64,000 nucleotides of DNA from Parafenestella ontariensis (lineage: Eukaryota > Ascomycota > Dothideomycetes > Pleosporales > Cucurbitariaceae): contig JAKGDA010000031.1 in assembly GCA_021596325.1 (NCBI GenBank), positions 191,264 through 255,263 of the forward strand, written 5' to 3'. How positions within the stretch are numbered: position 1 is the first letter of the stretch; each line of letters opens with the position of its first letter. This document shows positions 9,014 through 19,110 of this stretch, in pieces. Position numbers and translations under genes: made by a program. Below the pieces are notes generated by a model. That model was not told the DNA's origin, did no database searches, and worked only from the letters and a program-made list of their open reading frames with translations.

Positions 9014-11040
9014 ATGGCTTCAATAAAGAGTTCTTTTATTGGCTTCGCCCAAGCAGATACTCTACAGCTGGTTCGAACGAGTGCTATAGCCGGTATCTGC
9101 TTTCATATCGCCATCGCTAGAGCCAGTGTCGAGTTCGAACAGTACATGTTTCCATGTCTTGCTCTTGCAAGCATCCTACACATCAGCGGAATCTTTTTTC
9201 CTGTCATAACCGGCAGTCAAAGCATTTCAGCTGCCATCTTCCAGACCTTCCTCTTATGGTCTAGCTTCAGCGTCGGACTCGTTGCAAGTCTCTCGATCTA
9301 TCGGCTTTTCCTACATCGATGTCAAAAGTTCCCTGGTCCGCTGGCGGCAAAGCTCACACGCTTCTACTCGGCTTACTTGAATGCAAAAGACGTTCAGTTC
9401 TACCAGGAGTTGGGCAAGCTGCATGATAAATATGGAGATTATGTCCGAATGGGTATGTTGTGGTATGCTGAAGGAAAGGCGTTCGTCTCTTAAGAAGTAC
9501 AGGTCCACGCGAGCTTAGTATCCTTGACGCAGCCGCCATTCCGGTTATCTTCGGACCGAACTCGAAATGTGCCAAATCCACTTTCTATGATGTAAACGGC
9601 CTTGACCCAGATAAGGCCTCGCTTAATGGCATACGGGAACCCGCAAAGTATCGGCTTCGAAGGCGTGCTTGGGAGCGCGGCTTGTCCAATAAATGTATAG
9701 GCTTATACTGTTATCTTTAGTTTCAACATCAAAAGCTAATGGCACCTAGCTGTGAGCGCCTACCAGCCCCGTATCAAGGCCCAGACAGATGTGCTTCTTG
9801 AACAACTTCGGGTTCGTGCTGGACAGCCAATTGATGCAACACAATGGTCTATGTGTAAGTAGGTTTTAATGTACGAACTGCACCTGACACTGACCTCGTA
9901 CCTCAATTCGTAGTTTTCGCCTTCGATGTAATGGGCGATCTTGCCTTCGGCAAACCCTTCACCAACATGGCGACGGGCCAGGAGCACCCGGCTATCCGTG
10001 CGATGCACAAGCACGTCGGGATGGCGGGGACTGTGCTCGCGATCCCGTGGCTTCCCTTGCTTATCAAGGCTACCGGATTGAATATTGGATACGCCGAGTT
10101 CTATACCATCTGCGGGGGTATTTTGAAAGAGAAAGAGCAGGTGAGTAGGGCCCTTCACACACTGTTGAATGGATAATACTCACCACTTCTTAGACGTTTG
10201 ACAGCGGCAAGGAGCCATCAGATCTTGTTGCGTGGCTGTTGAAAGCGATGAAGGATGGGGATGCAACAGGCTCACCAACAAAAGAGGCTTTGGTGCATGA
10301 TATGCGGGATGCGGTTCTTGCCGGAAGGTACTTATGAGCCCGAACAACTTGAGTAGTCTCCATGCTAATATTGATATTCGCTAGCGACACGAATGCAAAT
10401 ACACTCGCAAATACACTCTTCTTCCTCACAAAACATACAGAGGTACAGCAAAAGCTACGAGACCTGCTCGAAGCCACCGTCCCAGAAGGCTATAACTCCA
10501 TGGATATGACAAATCCTAAACTTATCCCATACCTCGACGGCATCATCAATGAAACGCTACGCCTAAAATCCCCAGTTATCCAAGGCTTGCCACGAGAGAC
10601 ACCAGCCCAAGGTATACAGATCGGTGACAAGTACATACCTGGCCACGTCAATGTCACTATCCCAACCACGCTGATTCAGCGAGACGCCCGTTGGTGGAAG
10701 GAACCGAATGACTTCATCCCAGAGCGATGGACGGAGAGGAGAGAGGAAATGGGGACTGATAGTGGACCTTGGATGCCATTTCAGCTTGGTATGTATGGAC
10801 CCGTATGGGGCAAGTGATATTGGCTAACGATGATCAGGTATGCACACGTGTGCGGGAAAGAACCTCGCGTACCTCACCATGCGAATTGCGATATCTGCTA
10901 TCGTGCAAAACTTTGACGTCACGTTTGCGCCCGGAGAAACTGGTGAAAAGTTTGATGGAGACTATCTTAGCTCGTTGGTGATGACGCTACGACCGTTGCA
11001 GTTGGTGTTTACGCCGAGATCGTGTGCCCGAGGCAAATAG
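9014..11040 (+). CDS. Cytochrome P450 monooxygenase, membrane-anchored, seven exons
   Basis: Exons 9014-9452, 9503-9694, 9750-9854, 9914-10140, 10194-10327, 10385-10788 and 10838-11040 keep phase and give 567 residues. The N-terminus holds about three hydrophobic segments before the proline hinge (KFPGPLAAKLTRFY), more than the usual single anchor. Then come the C-helix region (RRRAWERGL), the oxygen-binding I-helix motif AGSDTN, the K-helix ETLR, the PERW motif and the haem loop FQLGMHTCAG with Cys505 as iron ligand. His replaces the usual Arg two residues before Cys. The layout resembles fungal P450s of the tryprostatin-hydroxylase/benzoate-hydroxylase-like groups, but the substrate is unknown. 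No biosynthetic cluster genes (PKS, NRPS, terpene cyclase) flank it, so I would not assign it to secondary metabolism. Confidence 0.85.
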
Positions 11041-11633
11041 TGGCCTCTACGTCCCATGACGCATTGTTTAAGAAGGAGGGCGGAATAAGAGCTAAAGAAC
11101 TGTTGTGACACTCGCTCAGCTGCTGATACTGCAATGTTGAAATATTTGATGGGGTGTTTGGTTTCTGACATTGCAAGTTGATTCATCGGAATAATTCAGA
11201 ATACCCTATCTCTCCCCTCCCTCATGACCCACATCCAGTACAATTTGATTTCACACCTTATTCCAAACCCTTCACGGCACACCACTAATAAGCTCAACTT
11301 TCAGTCTTCACAACCCCGTCCTTGTTGCGCCATACCCCAGCGACACACATCCACTTAATCATAACATCCTTCCCCCCACCATCTTCCACATTCCTTGCAA
11401 TAATCTTCCTTGCCGCCCGTCTCTGGGTTGCCTTCGCAGTAGGGGCTCAGAGAAGTCCTTTTGAACCACGGTGGTGATTATGATGTGATTGTCTTTGTAG
11501 AGGTGTTGTTCTGAACTTCTGGACGTGGATATGAAGCTGATACGTTAGTAATGTGGTAGCTGGTAGGTGAGTTGATCGGGTGCAGTTACTTGGATCTTGG
11601 CTTGCTAGCAGATTCAGATGCTCTCGGAGACGA
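11041..11633. other. Non-coding stretch, possible decayed minus-strand transcript
   Basis: Read on the minus strand, 11474-11363 encodes a Cys/Trp-rich open stretch ending PETGGKEDYCKEC plus ten residues before TAA. A second frame is open further down to about 11300. Neither frame has an ATG, although a TATAAAA box lies upstream at 11736-11742. I therefore treat it as a remnant or non-coding transcript, not a gene. Confidence 0.25.
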
Positions 11634-11703
11634 TTTCTCGAAGTTAGGTTCTCGAAGATGGGTTCTTGAAGATGGGTTCTTGAAGATGGGTTCTTGAAGA
11701 TGA
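11634..11703. repeat. Tandem array of five 14-nt units
   Basis: Five contiguous 14-nt units; the last four are close matches to GTTCTTGAAGATGG and the first is diverged. It ends 52 bp before a second degenerate array with the same period. Confidence 0.8.
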
Positions 11704-11735
11704 TTATAAGAGAGGGTTGTGGAAGTGTGGGCGAC

Positions 11736-11742
11736 TTTTATA
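11736..11742 (-). promoter_or_regulatory. TATA box facing the 14-nt repeat array
   Basis: On the minus strand this reads TATAAAA within GGTATAAAAG. The transcript it would start runs through the repeat array with no ATG for more than 300 nt, so any product is unclear. Confidence 0.3.
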
Positions 11743-11755
11743 CCTACGTTCTCGA

Positions 11756-11886
11756 TGAATCATACCTGTTCGAATCATACTCGTTGAACCATGCCCGTTG
11801 AATTATATCTATTGATCCATACTCGCTGGATCATATCCTCGCAGATTCATACTCCCGCGGAATCACACCTTGTTGAATCATACATC
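11756..11886. repeat. Degenerate 14-16-nt tandem array, about nine copies
   Basis: Units resemble TGAATCATACTCGT with substitutions and 1-2 nt insertions. The average period equals that of the neighbouring array at 11634, although the unit sequence differs. Confidence 0.65.
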
Positions 11887-12049
11887 TCTCATAATCCTCC
11901 AGACGGTCACACCTACTGGCCGGTCTCAACCATCTTCCTTGCTTCAACCATTACGCTTTTTAAAGATGCGAGTACCGGGGCTGCAAGCACGAGACTCCAG
12001 GTCCCCCATCACCACCACACAGTATCTTTCGCTCCAGTTTCGCATTTCC

Positions 12050-15000
12050 CTACGCATGCCCGACCTCACCTGACAATGGCTGTCCTTCTCTTGTCTCTGA
12101 AGAATCCTCATCTATATCGATTCCGAATCTCTCTTTGCCATCATAGCCAATACTCCATCCCATTTTATACTTGTCATTCTTGAACAACGCCTCAAACTCT
12201 CGATCTTTCATCCACTGCGCTTGTAACGGCAATCTTGCCAGCATTTTTGAGCCAGCGACAAGACTAGCCTGTGCCGCAATGCTACACGGGTTCTTTGGCA
12301 GAACCTTTGATAGGCGTAATGTGCATACCAAAAAGAGTGCGCAAATTGCCATACACGCGAGTAGGCCTTGTAGGATGCGGGTCGAAACTACATTCTGCTG
12401 CAGACGAACAGTATAAACAGTCGCTGTACCTTTTAAAATGGGGGTTTCGGTGGCCAACGTAGTGTTTCGACCCTGCAAAGTGATTGTTTGTGCGACAACC
12501 AGACCGTACACGTTTTGGATCCGTGCATATAGCTCGTCAAATTTATCGCGCTGCACAAGCTGTGTGTCAAGGACCTTAGAGTCAGGACGGCGAAGGAAGC
12601 TGCTGAAGGGACCATCGAAGGGCGGGTCCGGTGGCAACAATGACGAATTTGATCCGGCAGACTTGTCTTTAAAAATGAGTGGCAGCAATAGCTGTGATTT
12701 GAGTCCAGTGGCTATTGTCCTCTCCGTCTTTTCGCGTATCGATAGGGATTGAATTTTCCAACTCGGCAACGATAGTCGCACTGTTGCCTGTGCTTCCTGG
12801 ACCGCACTCCAACATTGCACGATATTGAGGTCCGTTATTCGATTCCCCATCCAAGTGCCGTACATACCCCACGATGTCGGGCATGCAAGAGAGTCGTCCA
12901 CTACGGAACTGTCCCACTTGCCGAATGGGCCATCTACCAAATCGTACATTGATGTCACAGGTTGATCCAGGTACCAGGCTCCTGTACAGTTTGCCATTAT
13001 ACCTGGCCAGTTGAGATCTACGTTCGGAGCGCCCCTTGGTGAATAGATCACATTCACTGTCTCTGGGGACACTAGACTGCAATTTAGTGTTCCTTTTCGT
13101 ACAGGAGTCTGTACTTCGACAGATGTAATGTTCAAAGCATCAGGTTTTGGAAGCGACAAGGACATCCTAGGAACAATATAAGGACCGAAGGATCCGATCG
13201 AACTGTCAAGAATCCCGTAAGCGGCTAGACGAGACGCACGCGCGGTGGACTCGTTGCTGAGGCGAAATACTTGAGTGGTATTCGAAAACTCATCCAGTCG
13301 AGTAAGATTGAGAATAGATTCACGGGCCACAGGGGTCGTGACGAATAGACCAGACACAGCAACTGTTAGGAAGGATGCCATCATCACACTCAAAGCTGAT
13401 GCCCCTACTGAGAACCGGCGATTTTTCATGGCTATCCAGAACGCGTCCGTCTTCCAGGTGTAGATTGTTCTGTCAAGTATGCTCGCTTTTGCGGCCGCAG
13501 ACCCTCGTTTTAGTTGGACGTATGGATCGATGATGCGAAGATCAAAATCGAAACTAGAGTAGAGAAGTTTGGTCAATGCCATTATTAAGGCAGGGACGTA
13601 AGTGGTTCCAATCTGTGCCTGCTTCGTCTCGGAGATGTCAAGGAGGCCGGTATGGCGACGAGATTGTTGAAATACAATCTCAAGCGCAATAATAAGTCCT
13701 AAAGGCAATACCAGCAAGGCAAGTCGAGTGTACCACGATAGCATCAACGGCTGCCAATATCGTTGCATTGTATGCGTCGACTGAACACCAGTCGATCCAT
13801 GCGCCTCTATTACAAATTCGCAACTCGTCGCCCTGGGCTCTTCCACGGCCGTCATGAACCGACTGTGATAAGTCCCTTGAAGTAGATTCTGCAAACTCCG
13901 AAGTGGCCAAGATCCGGTGGATGATAACTCATTATTTAGTTCATTGCTCCGGGAGATCGCCGAGGAAAGTCGAGCAATGGAAACGGTATCTTGTGGTATG
14001 TGGTGTTTGGGAGGTCGTAGAGACAAACCCAATGAAATCAAAATCAGAATACCAAGTATACATTCCAGGATGCGTAAAGGGCGAAGTTGCACGAAAAGCC
14101 TCTGATGATTTTGAGATAACCTGATGTTGAGGTCGTGGCTCGGTGTAGTTGAGTTGGCGACGAGTAAGTACTGTTTTGCAAGTTGAACAGCGAGGCCTCG
14201 ATATACAGTGTCGGCTCCCCGGGCCAGGAGCTCGAAATTCGACGCGTCATCGATAGATGTTGAATTCTGAGACTGTAGCAGTAGCCGCACGAAAGGCCGG
14301 AAGCTATATTTCCGCGTATTGTTGCCATAGATTTCTGTTCCTTCGCGATTGAATGGTAACCAGTCCACGGAAGTTCTCATAGCATTGGATATTTGAGCAG
14401 CAGTCAGCTTATACGCTGCTTGCAAAGGTATGCTGTCATTCATGGAGGAAATCCTGCCCAGATGATCGATAGTGATTGTACTTTGTTGGATGATGATGGA
14501 TGGCTTGCAAAAAAGAGTGGTGCTGTTCGTCAATATTGGGCCGGGATCCTTGTAGAGACTGACGATTACGATACGATCGCGGTCCGTCGTCGCATCGTTT
14601 CCGTCACATCGTTCAAGAAAGGCGTCGCCATACCATGAGCCATAATCAAACTTGTCTTGAGGACCCAAGTTTGCTTCCGAGGCACTGGTCACCATCAAAG
14701 TCCTGTTGTTGGTGGGGAAAGATGGGATTCGACAGTCTTGAGTTTCCGCAGACATTGTAACCCAGTCGTTGCGGCAACTGGTCCCAGTAGGACATTGTAG
14801 CTGTACTTCCCTGTCCATTTGGGCCAGTTCACATTCAAGCTTTCCCGTAAGCGATCTAACATCCGCAGTCAGGCTATATGTATCTGCGAGTATTGAATCA
14901 GTAGTTGGAAAGTCTGAACCAGGTTGGAGAGCGTACTGTCGATGCTTCTCGAAGGTTTGAACATTTCAACAGCGAAATCTGCATTTGTACCCTGAGGGTA

Positions 15001-15758
15001 ATCGATCTGCTTGAGCAACAAGCCGGTATAAAGTGACCCTGCGACATCGTCGACGTCGGTCATATTGAATGTGTCCAAGTCGAACTGCTCAATCATGTCC
15101 GCCTGTGCTGGGACTGGGATATTGCTGAACTGAGGGGCAAAAAGACCGGTCGAAAGGACAATGACGATTTTGAGAAGAATCGAGCCACTAAGGGCCGCAG
15201 AAGCAGACCAATGGCGATGTTTAAGTGACGCTAGAAAAGACGCTACCGGGTGCGGTGAAATGTAGTCGAGGAAAAGGGTTGTCGATGACAGCTGGGGCTT
15301 TTCTGCTAGCTCTTTCCAAGGTTGCATCTGTCGGGTTCGATAATCTACTTGCGTCCAGAAAGCAGCAATAAGAGTGAACACTGATGATTCCCAATTAGCT
15401 TACTTCCGGTGTGACTTGCGACAACTGTACCTGCTGTAGGACCGTAGGTCCAAACGTAATGAAGGCTTGACCCGACAGGGCCAAAGCCATGCCTGTCGGT
15501 TGAGATCTTCAAAACTATCTCAAGGCTTACGATCAAAGCTAGAAGTACGATGCTAATGGTCTGGAGTACCCAGCGCTGGAGCATGAGCGGGGTCCATGGC
15601 TTGAACGTTGGTTCATAATGGGTGCTTTCCGCTTCATCTGAGTCAACAGGCGCATGATGGAGAAATGACTGCTCAGAGGAGTGTGAGGCTAGGTCGTTTA
15701 GATGAGTAGGCTTGTGGGATAAGGCTGTTAGCGGAAATGCTGCAAATTTGGAACGCAT
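12050..15758 (-). CDS. DUF3433 multi-pass membrane protein
   Basis: Three exons (15758-15431, 15380-14937, 14883-12050) with introns 15381-15430 and 14884-14936 give 1,201 residues. The DUF3433 pattern is visible: an early hydrophobic helix after KPWTPLMLQRW, the block FWTQVDYRTRQMQPW, and repetition of the same arrangement in the second half (YWQPLMLSWYTRLALLVLPL, then LIIDPYVQLKRG-type text). The protein thus looks like an internal duplication of helix plus extracytoplasmic loop. Several N-glycosylation sequons occur in the long loops. The function of the family is unknown. The usual family length is about 1,100-1,300, so the model is complete. In-frame codons continue upstream of 15758 without an ATG, and 15758 is the first ATG. 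Confidence 0.85.
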
Positions 15759-16739
15759 CGAGAGTCCACGGAATAGCCACTGCAACAATCGAGACAAGTC
15801 GTCTGAAAGACCCCAAGGTTCCCTGAAGAGTGTCGAGTTGTCGGTTCGAAGTGTATGTCTTTTGAAAGTGACAAGGCTGCCAAGCGTGGCGCGGTTCGAT
15901 TCTCACGTTTATAGCCGGGGGCCAAAAGTCAACCGAGCTGTATATCGTAAGCATTAACACAAAACTCTCCTTGGCAAGACTTGCGCAGCAAAGATACCTG
16001 GGTAATTTGAGCGGTGCGCTGTTGTACGCGCGCTTACAGGATACAAGCACCAATAAAAAATGGTATTGCAGCCCACACCCACCCGCCACGGCAGCTGCAC
16101 ATGCGGTGTAGGTTCATCGAAAGTTTCGCGCAAACTATCGCATTGCTTATGACGCAGGTATACAACGTAGAGCATGAAGTAGCCGAAACGTTCAGGATAA
16201 TACCAGTGGGTGAGAAGTAAGGATTATAGGTAGGGGTAGGACAGATTTGTCAAGACACGATAGTCCAGTCCAAGGCGCATCGGTGATGTTTGAGATTAAG
16301 GGATCTTGACGAGGCAGGACTTGTTTCAAGAGATCAAGCTCTCCAAGCAGTGATAAGCAGTAACAGTTGAGATATTTGAAGATAAAACGAAGTACGGTTT
16401 CGCCGTTCTTGTCTGTTGAGGGTGTAATGGAGGCTGTGTAAAGTAAGCTCACGCATTTGTATGCAACAAAAAGTCGACGTTGATGCATCGAAGTCATTAT
16501 CATACACAGCGAGAACAGCTCATTCACAGGCTCAGGCGCAAAGATACGTTCATTATCATACAAGAGAATAATTTCTACGGGCTAGCTAGGTAGCTGGGTG
16601 GGCTTATGGTCGCGGCCATGGCACTTTCCTTACCGCGCAACATGAAGCAACTAGGCTACTTATAGGATAGCGGAGGTAGGACTCGCGATGTCATATCTTT
16701 TCGCTTTTGCCGATCTCACTCATCCAGGTCTCTCACCTC
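15759..16739. other. Intergenic region with one copy of a short dispersed repeat
   Basis: Upstream region of the DUF3433 gene. It contains a 40-nt segment (16507-16546, minus orientation) that matches 57408-57447 at about 36 of 40 positions. A 123-residue frame at 16192-16563 (minus) is built around that segment and looks spurious. Confidence 0.45.
16507..16546 (-). repeat. Dispersed repeat copy A
   Basis: 40-nt match to copy B at 57408-57447 in opposite genomic orientation. Both copies lie in the upstream region of minus-strand genes. Confidence 0.55.
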
Positions 16740-16925
16740 CCTTTCTTTTTTTTTATCTAACTCTCTTTATTCCCTCCTTTATAATCCTTAATTATAATAA
16801 CTTAGAAAACTATAGATAGTATAGTTATTAATATAAAGGCTTCATCTACTAATATAGCTAAGTAACTGCTAACCCCTATATCCTTATCTAATGATATAAA
16901 CGCTGAGGTACTATCTACTATAACT
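16740..16925. other. AT-rich, TpA-rich block (RIP-like remnant)
   Basis: Composition changes abruptly to strongly AT-rich with many TA steps (TATAGATAGTATAG and similar), after a pyrimidine run. This is the signature expected of repeat-induced point mutation acting on a transposon copy, though no element can be identified. It directly precedes, and probably replaced, the 5' end of the XPA-like pseudogene. Confidence 0.5.
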
Positions 16926-17710
16926 GAATTGGGAGATACATCCAAGCGGAAACGCACAGCGACTCCTGATGAGCCTGTAACTCCCTCTAGGTCGACCAAG
17001 AAGAGCAAAACCGCCAGAACCCCTGCTAAAACCCCTGCACAACTGGAAGAAGTGGCTGCTAAGAAGGCCGCATCAGTCAAGAAGAAAGCCGACGAAGCCG
17101 CCAATAAAGCTGCGAGGGCAGCAAAGAAGAAGGAAGCGGCAGACGCCAAGAAAGCCGAAGCCCAGCGAAAGAAACAGGTTGCGCAATGGAAAGTTGACTG
17201 GAAAAACTGGGTCAAGAACCATGACCGCAGGAACGATGAGTTTCTGTCATTTGAACAGGAATGTCTCATTGCCACGGATTGTAAAAAGTACTTCGGCATC
17301 CAAAGGCATGAACTGAATTGCCTCCCACATGACAACAAGCCAAATCCAAACGGATTTTTCATCCAATGAGGCTCTCCAGATACGATGAAGTCGTGGAATT
17401 CGCATACAAGAAGGAAGCTATTCTAGCCGGAGTATCTCATGACGACGAGGAGGTTTTGAGCGCACGGGGAAAGGAGCTCTGGCAGGCGAAGAAAGGGTAA
17501 GTCAATTGCTTCAAATGGTCGATGTTGTTTAAAGACTAAGCTATGTGTCATAGACGAGTTCCTGAATATTTGCGATTAGGGCCGGAATTAACAGTCCAGT
17601 TAAAGCACGCCAACCACAGAGAAGGCAGTATGATTCGAACTCAGATGGATACAGTTCGGAAGGTTATGATCCGTGCGAGAACAACATGCCAAATATTGAA
17701 TGGCTTATGA
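16866..17710 (+). pseudogene. XPA-like C-terminal domain gene, broken
   Basis: An open frame from 16866 to 17369 encodes a Lys/Ala-rich coiled segment (residues rich in AAKKA, KKKA), then ATDCKKYFGIQ and LPHDNKPNPNG. This resembles the DNA-binding domain of the XPA/Rad14 fold in fungi. The frame ends at TGA 17367-17369, but the next frame continues the same domain (MRLSRYDEVVEFAYKKEA, then a GKELW block). The break falls at a run of five T (17355-17359); one more T would restore continuity. A GTAAGT intron (17497-17555 approximately) and a last exon to TGA 17710 follow. No ATG precedes the domain, and the 5' side is the AT-rich block. I call it a pseudogene. A sequencing error could explain the shift but not the missing start. 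Family assignment is moderate. Confidence 0.5.
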
Positions 17711-17982
17711 CCCATCGAGAGTCGGAGTGGTAGTGATCGAGTAGAGGCTATTGGCGCCCTTCAGGCCGACCTAGTTTGTGGCTTTTCCTCTTTTGTATAT
17801 CACGTTTGAAGCATTCATTACGGTCTTTACCGCTCGTGCATGTCCCACATTTCTTTTGTGTCGCCCTTCCTTCCTGCAGACTTTTGCCTTGCTTTGGCAA
17901 CCATGACTTCTTCTGAAACCTGCCTACACCCCGGGTGCAGGGCAAGCCAACTCTCCTCTCAGCCCCACACCTGGGCGTGATA

Positions 17983-18738
17983 TTATAGGACTAGAGGCGA
18001 AGACGGGGCTTCAGAACGCCTCCTCTCAACCCTGATCTCCTTTCCAAATGCTTCAATTCCCTCCAGCCTCTCGACAACGCCATTTATCAACGGCCATCGT
18101 CCTTCGCCTCCACACGCATCCACCCCATACAGTCGCGCCTGCAGCACCTGTGGCACCAGACACACATCCGCCAGAGTTACGTGATCTCCAGCGCTGTAGA
18201 ACCCACCATATCTCTTCAGCATCGTTTCATATGTGTTAAATCCATCCACGAGCGCCGCAGTGACGAAAGCGACCTCGTCATCTTTCGAATCGCGAATATC
18301 ATGTATACGCCCTGCAGTTTCCTTCTTCGCAAGCGGATACATATCCTGCGTGATGACGGCCATCAACTCCCTCACCCTAGCTCTTTGCTCTAGTGCCCAT
18401 AATGGTGAGAGAAGGGGGAACTTGTCTGGCAAGGCTTCCTCAAAGTACTCCAAAATGGCGGTCGAATGTGTCAACACAAATCTCGTCACGTGTCCCGATG
18501 GCGCTTTCTTTTCCACGACGAGCGTAGGCAGATTGGCACTGGGATTGATGGCACGGTAGGCTTCAGTGTGGTGTGCATCGGTGTCTAGGTTGACGTTGTG
18601 GATGATGACATTGGTGATGGCTTTTAGAGATAAGGCGATACGGATACGTCGCGCGCATGAGGAGCGAGGGAAGATGTAGAGGCGATATAAGATCTCTGGA
18701 ACGCTTTGAGGTTGTGCCATTGCCAGATTCGGGCTCAT
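17983..18738 (-). CDS. Glutathione S-transferase, zeta class / maleylacetoacetate isomerase-like
   Basis: A single exon of 251 residues. The N-terminal thioredoxin-fold domain has SSCARRIRIAL at residues 26-36, the zeta-class signature with Ser and Cys at the glutathione site. Next come NPSANLPTLVV (the cis-Pro loop) and HSTAILEYFEEALP. The C-terminal helical domain carries HVTLADVCLVPQVLQARLYGVD, the conserved N-capping and substrate helix. Zeta GSTs isomerise maleylacetoacetate to fumarylacetoacetate in tyrosine and phenylalanine breakdown. No other genes of that pathway are adjacent, so a detoxifying role remains possible. A second in-frame ATG at 18720 is an alternative start. It is divergent from the gene at 19111. 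Confidence 0.85.
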   Translation of the reverse strand: MSPNLAMAQPQSVPEILYRLYIFPRSSCARRIRIALSLKAITNVIIHNVNLDTDAHHTEAYRAINPSANLPTLVVEKKAPSGHVTRFVLTHSTAILEYFEEALPDKFPLLSPLWALEQRARVRELMAVITQDMYPLAKKETAGRIHDIRDSKDDEVAFVTAALVDGFNTYETMLKRYGGFYSAGDHVTLADVCLVPQVLQARLYGVDACGGEGRWPLINGVVERLEGIEAFGKEIRVERRRSEAPSSPLVL

Positions 18739-19110
18739 CTACGGGCCCATGAAAGGCTCTACCGGTGTGTGTCTGAATCCACGAGATGTGAAAAGAGGCG
18801 GTTGGGCTCCCCAGTCAGCTTGCAGGGTTATGCAACCGAAATAATCGGAGTGCATGTGACAAGACCATGATTCGAGCATTGCGAAAAAAGCCTCTTGAGA
18901 TGAAAGCGTTCTCTCAGTCTGATATGCTAGATCAATTAATCGTGTTGTAATGTATTCAAAGAAGGAACGGACCCGATGAATAGCACCAGCCAAGCCACTA
19001 GTCCCCTTCCACTTCTAGCTCATCACCAACCCTAAACAGCAACAGCTCCCTCTCTCTTTATGAACACAGCTTCAACACACTTCTGAGCTTTCTGGAAATT
19101 GACGAAAAAG

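Noticed and set aside
15891..15920. GGTTCGATTCT resembling a tRNA B box
   Set aside because: The flanks do not form a T-arm or acceptor stem and no A box lies at the right distance.
16192..16563. Minus-strand frame of 123 residues upstream of DUF3433
   Set aside because: It is built on the dispersed 40-nt repeat also found at 57408, has no domain and no splice or promoter support.
6649..16563. Secondary-metabolite gene cluster around the P450
   Set aside because: No polyketide synthase, NRPS, terpene cyclase, prenyltransferase or pathway regulator is present. HET and DUF3433 neighbours are not cluster genes.
16802..17362. Minus-strand frame of 186 residues, Ala/Phe/Leu-rich, looking like a membrane protein
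   Set aside because: It is the antisense shadow of the Lys/Ala-rich XPA-like segment and the AT-rich block.
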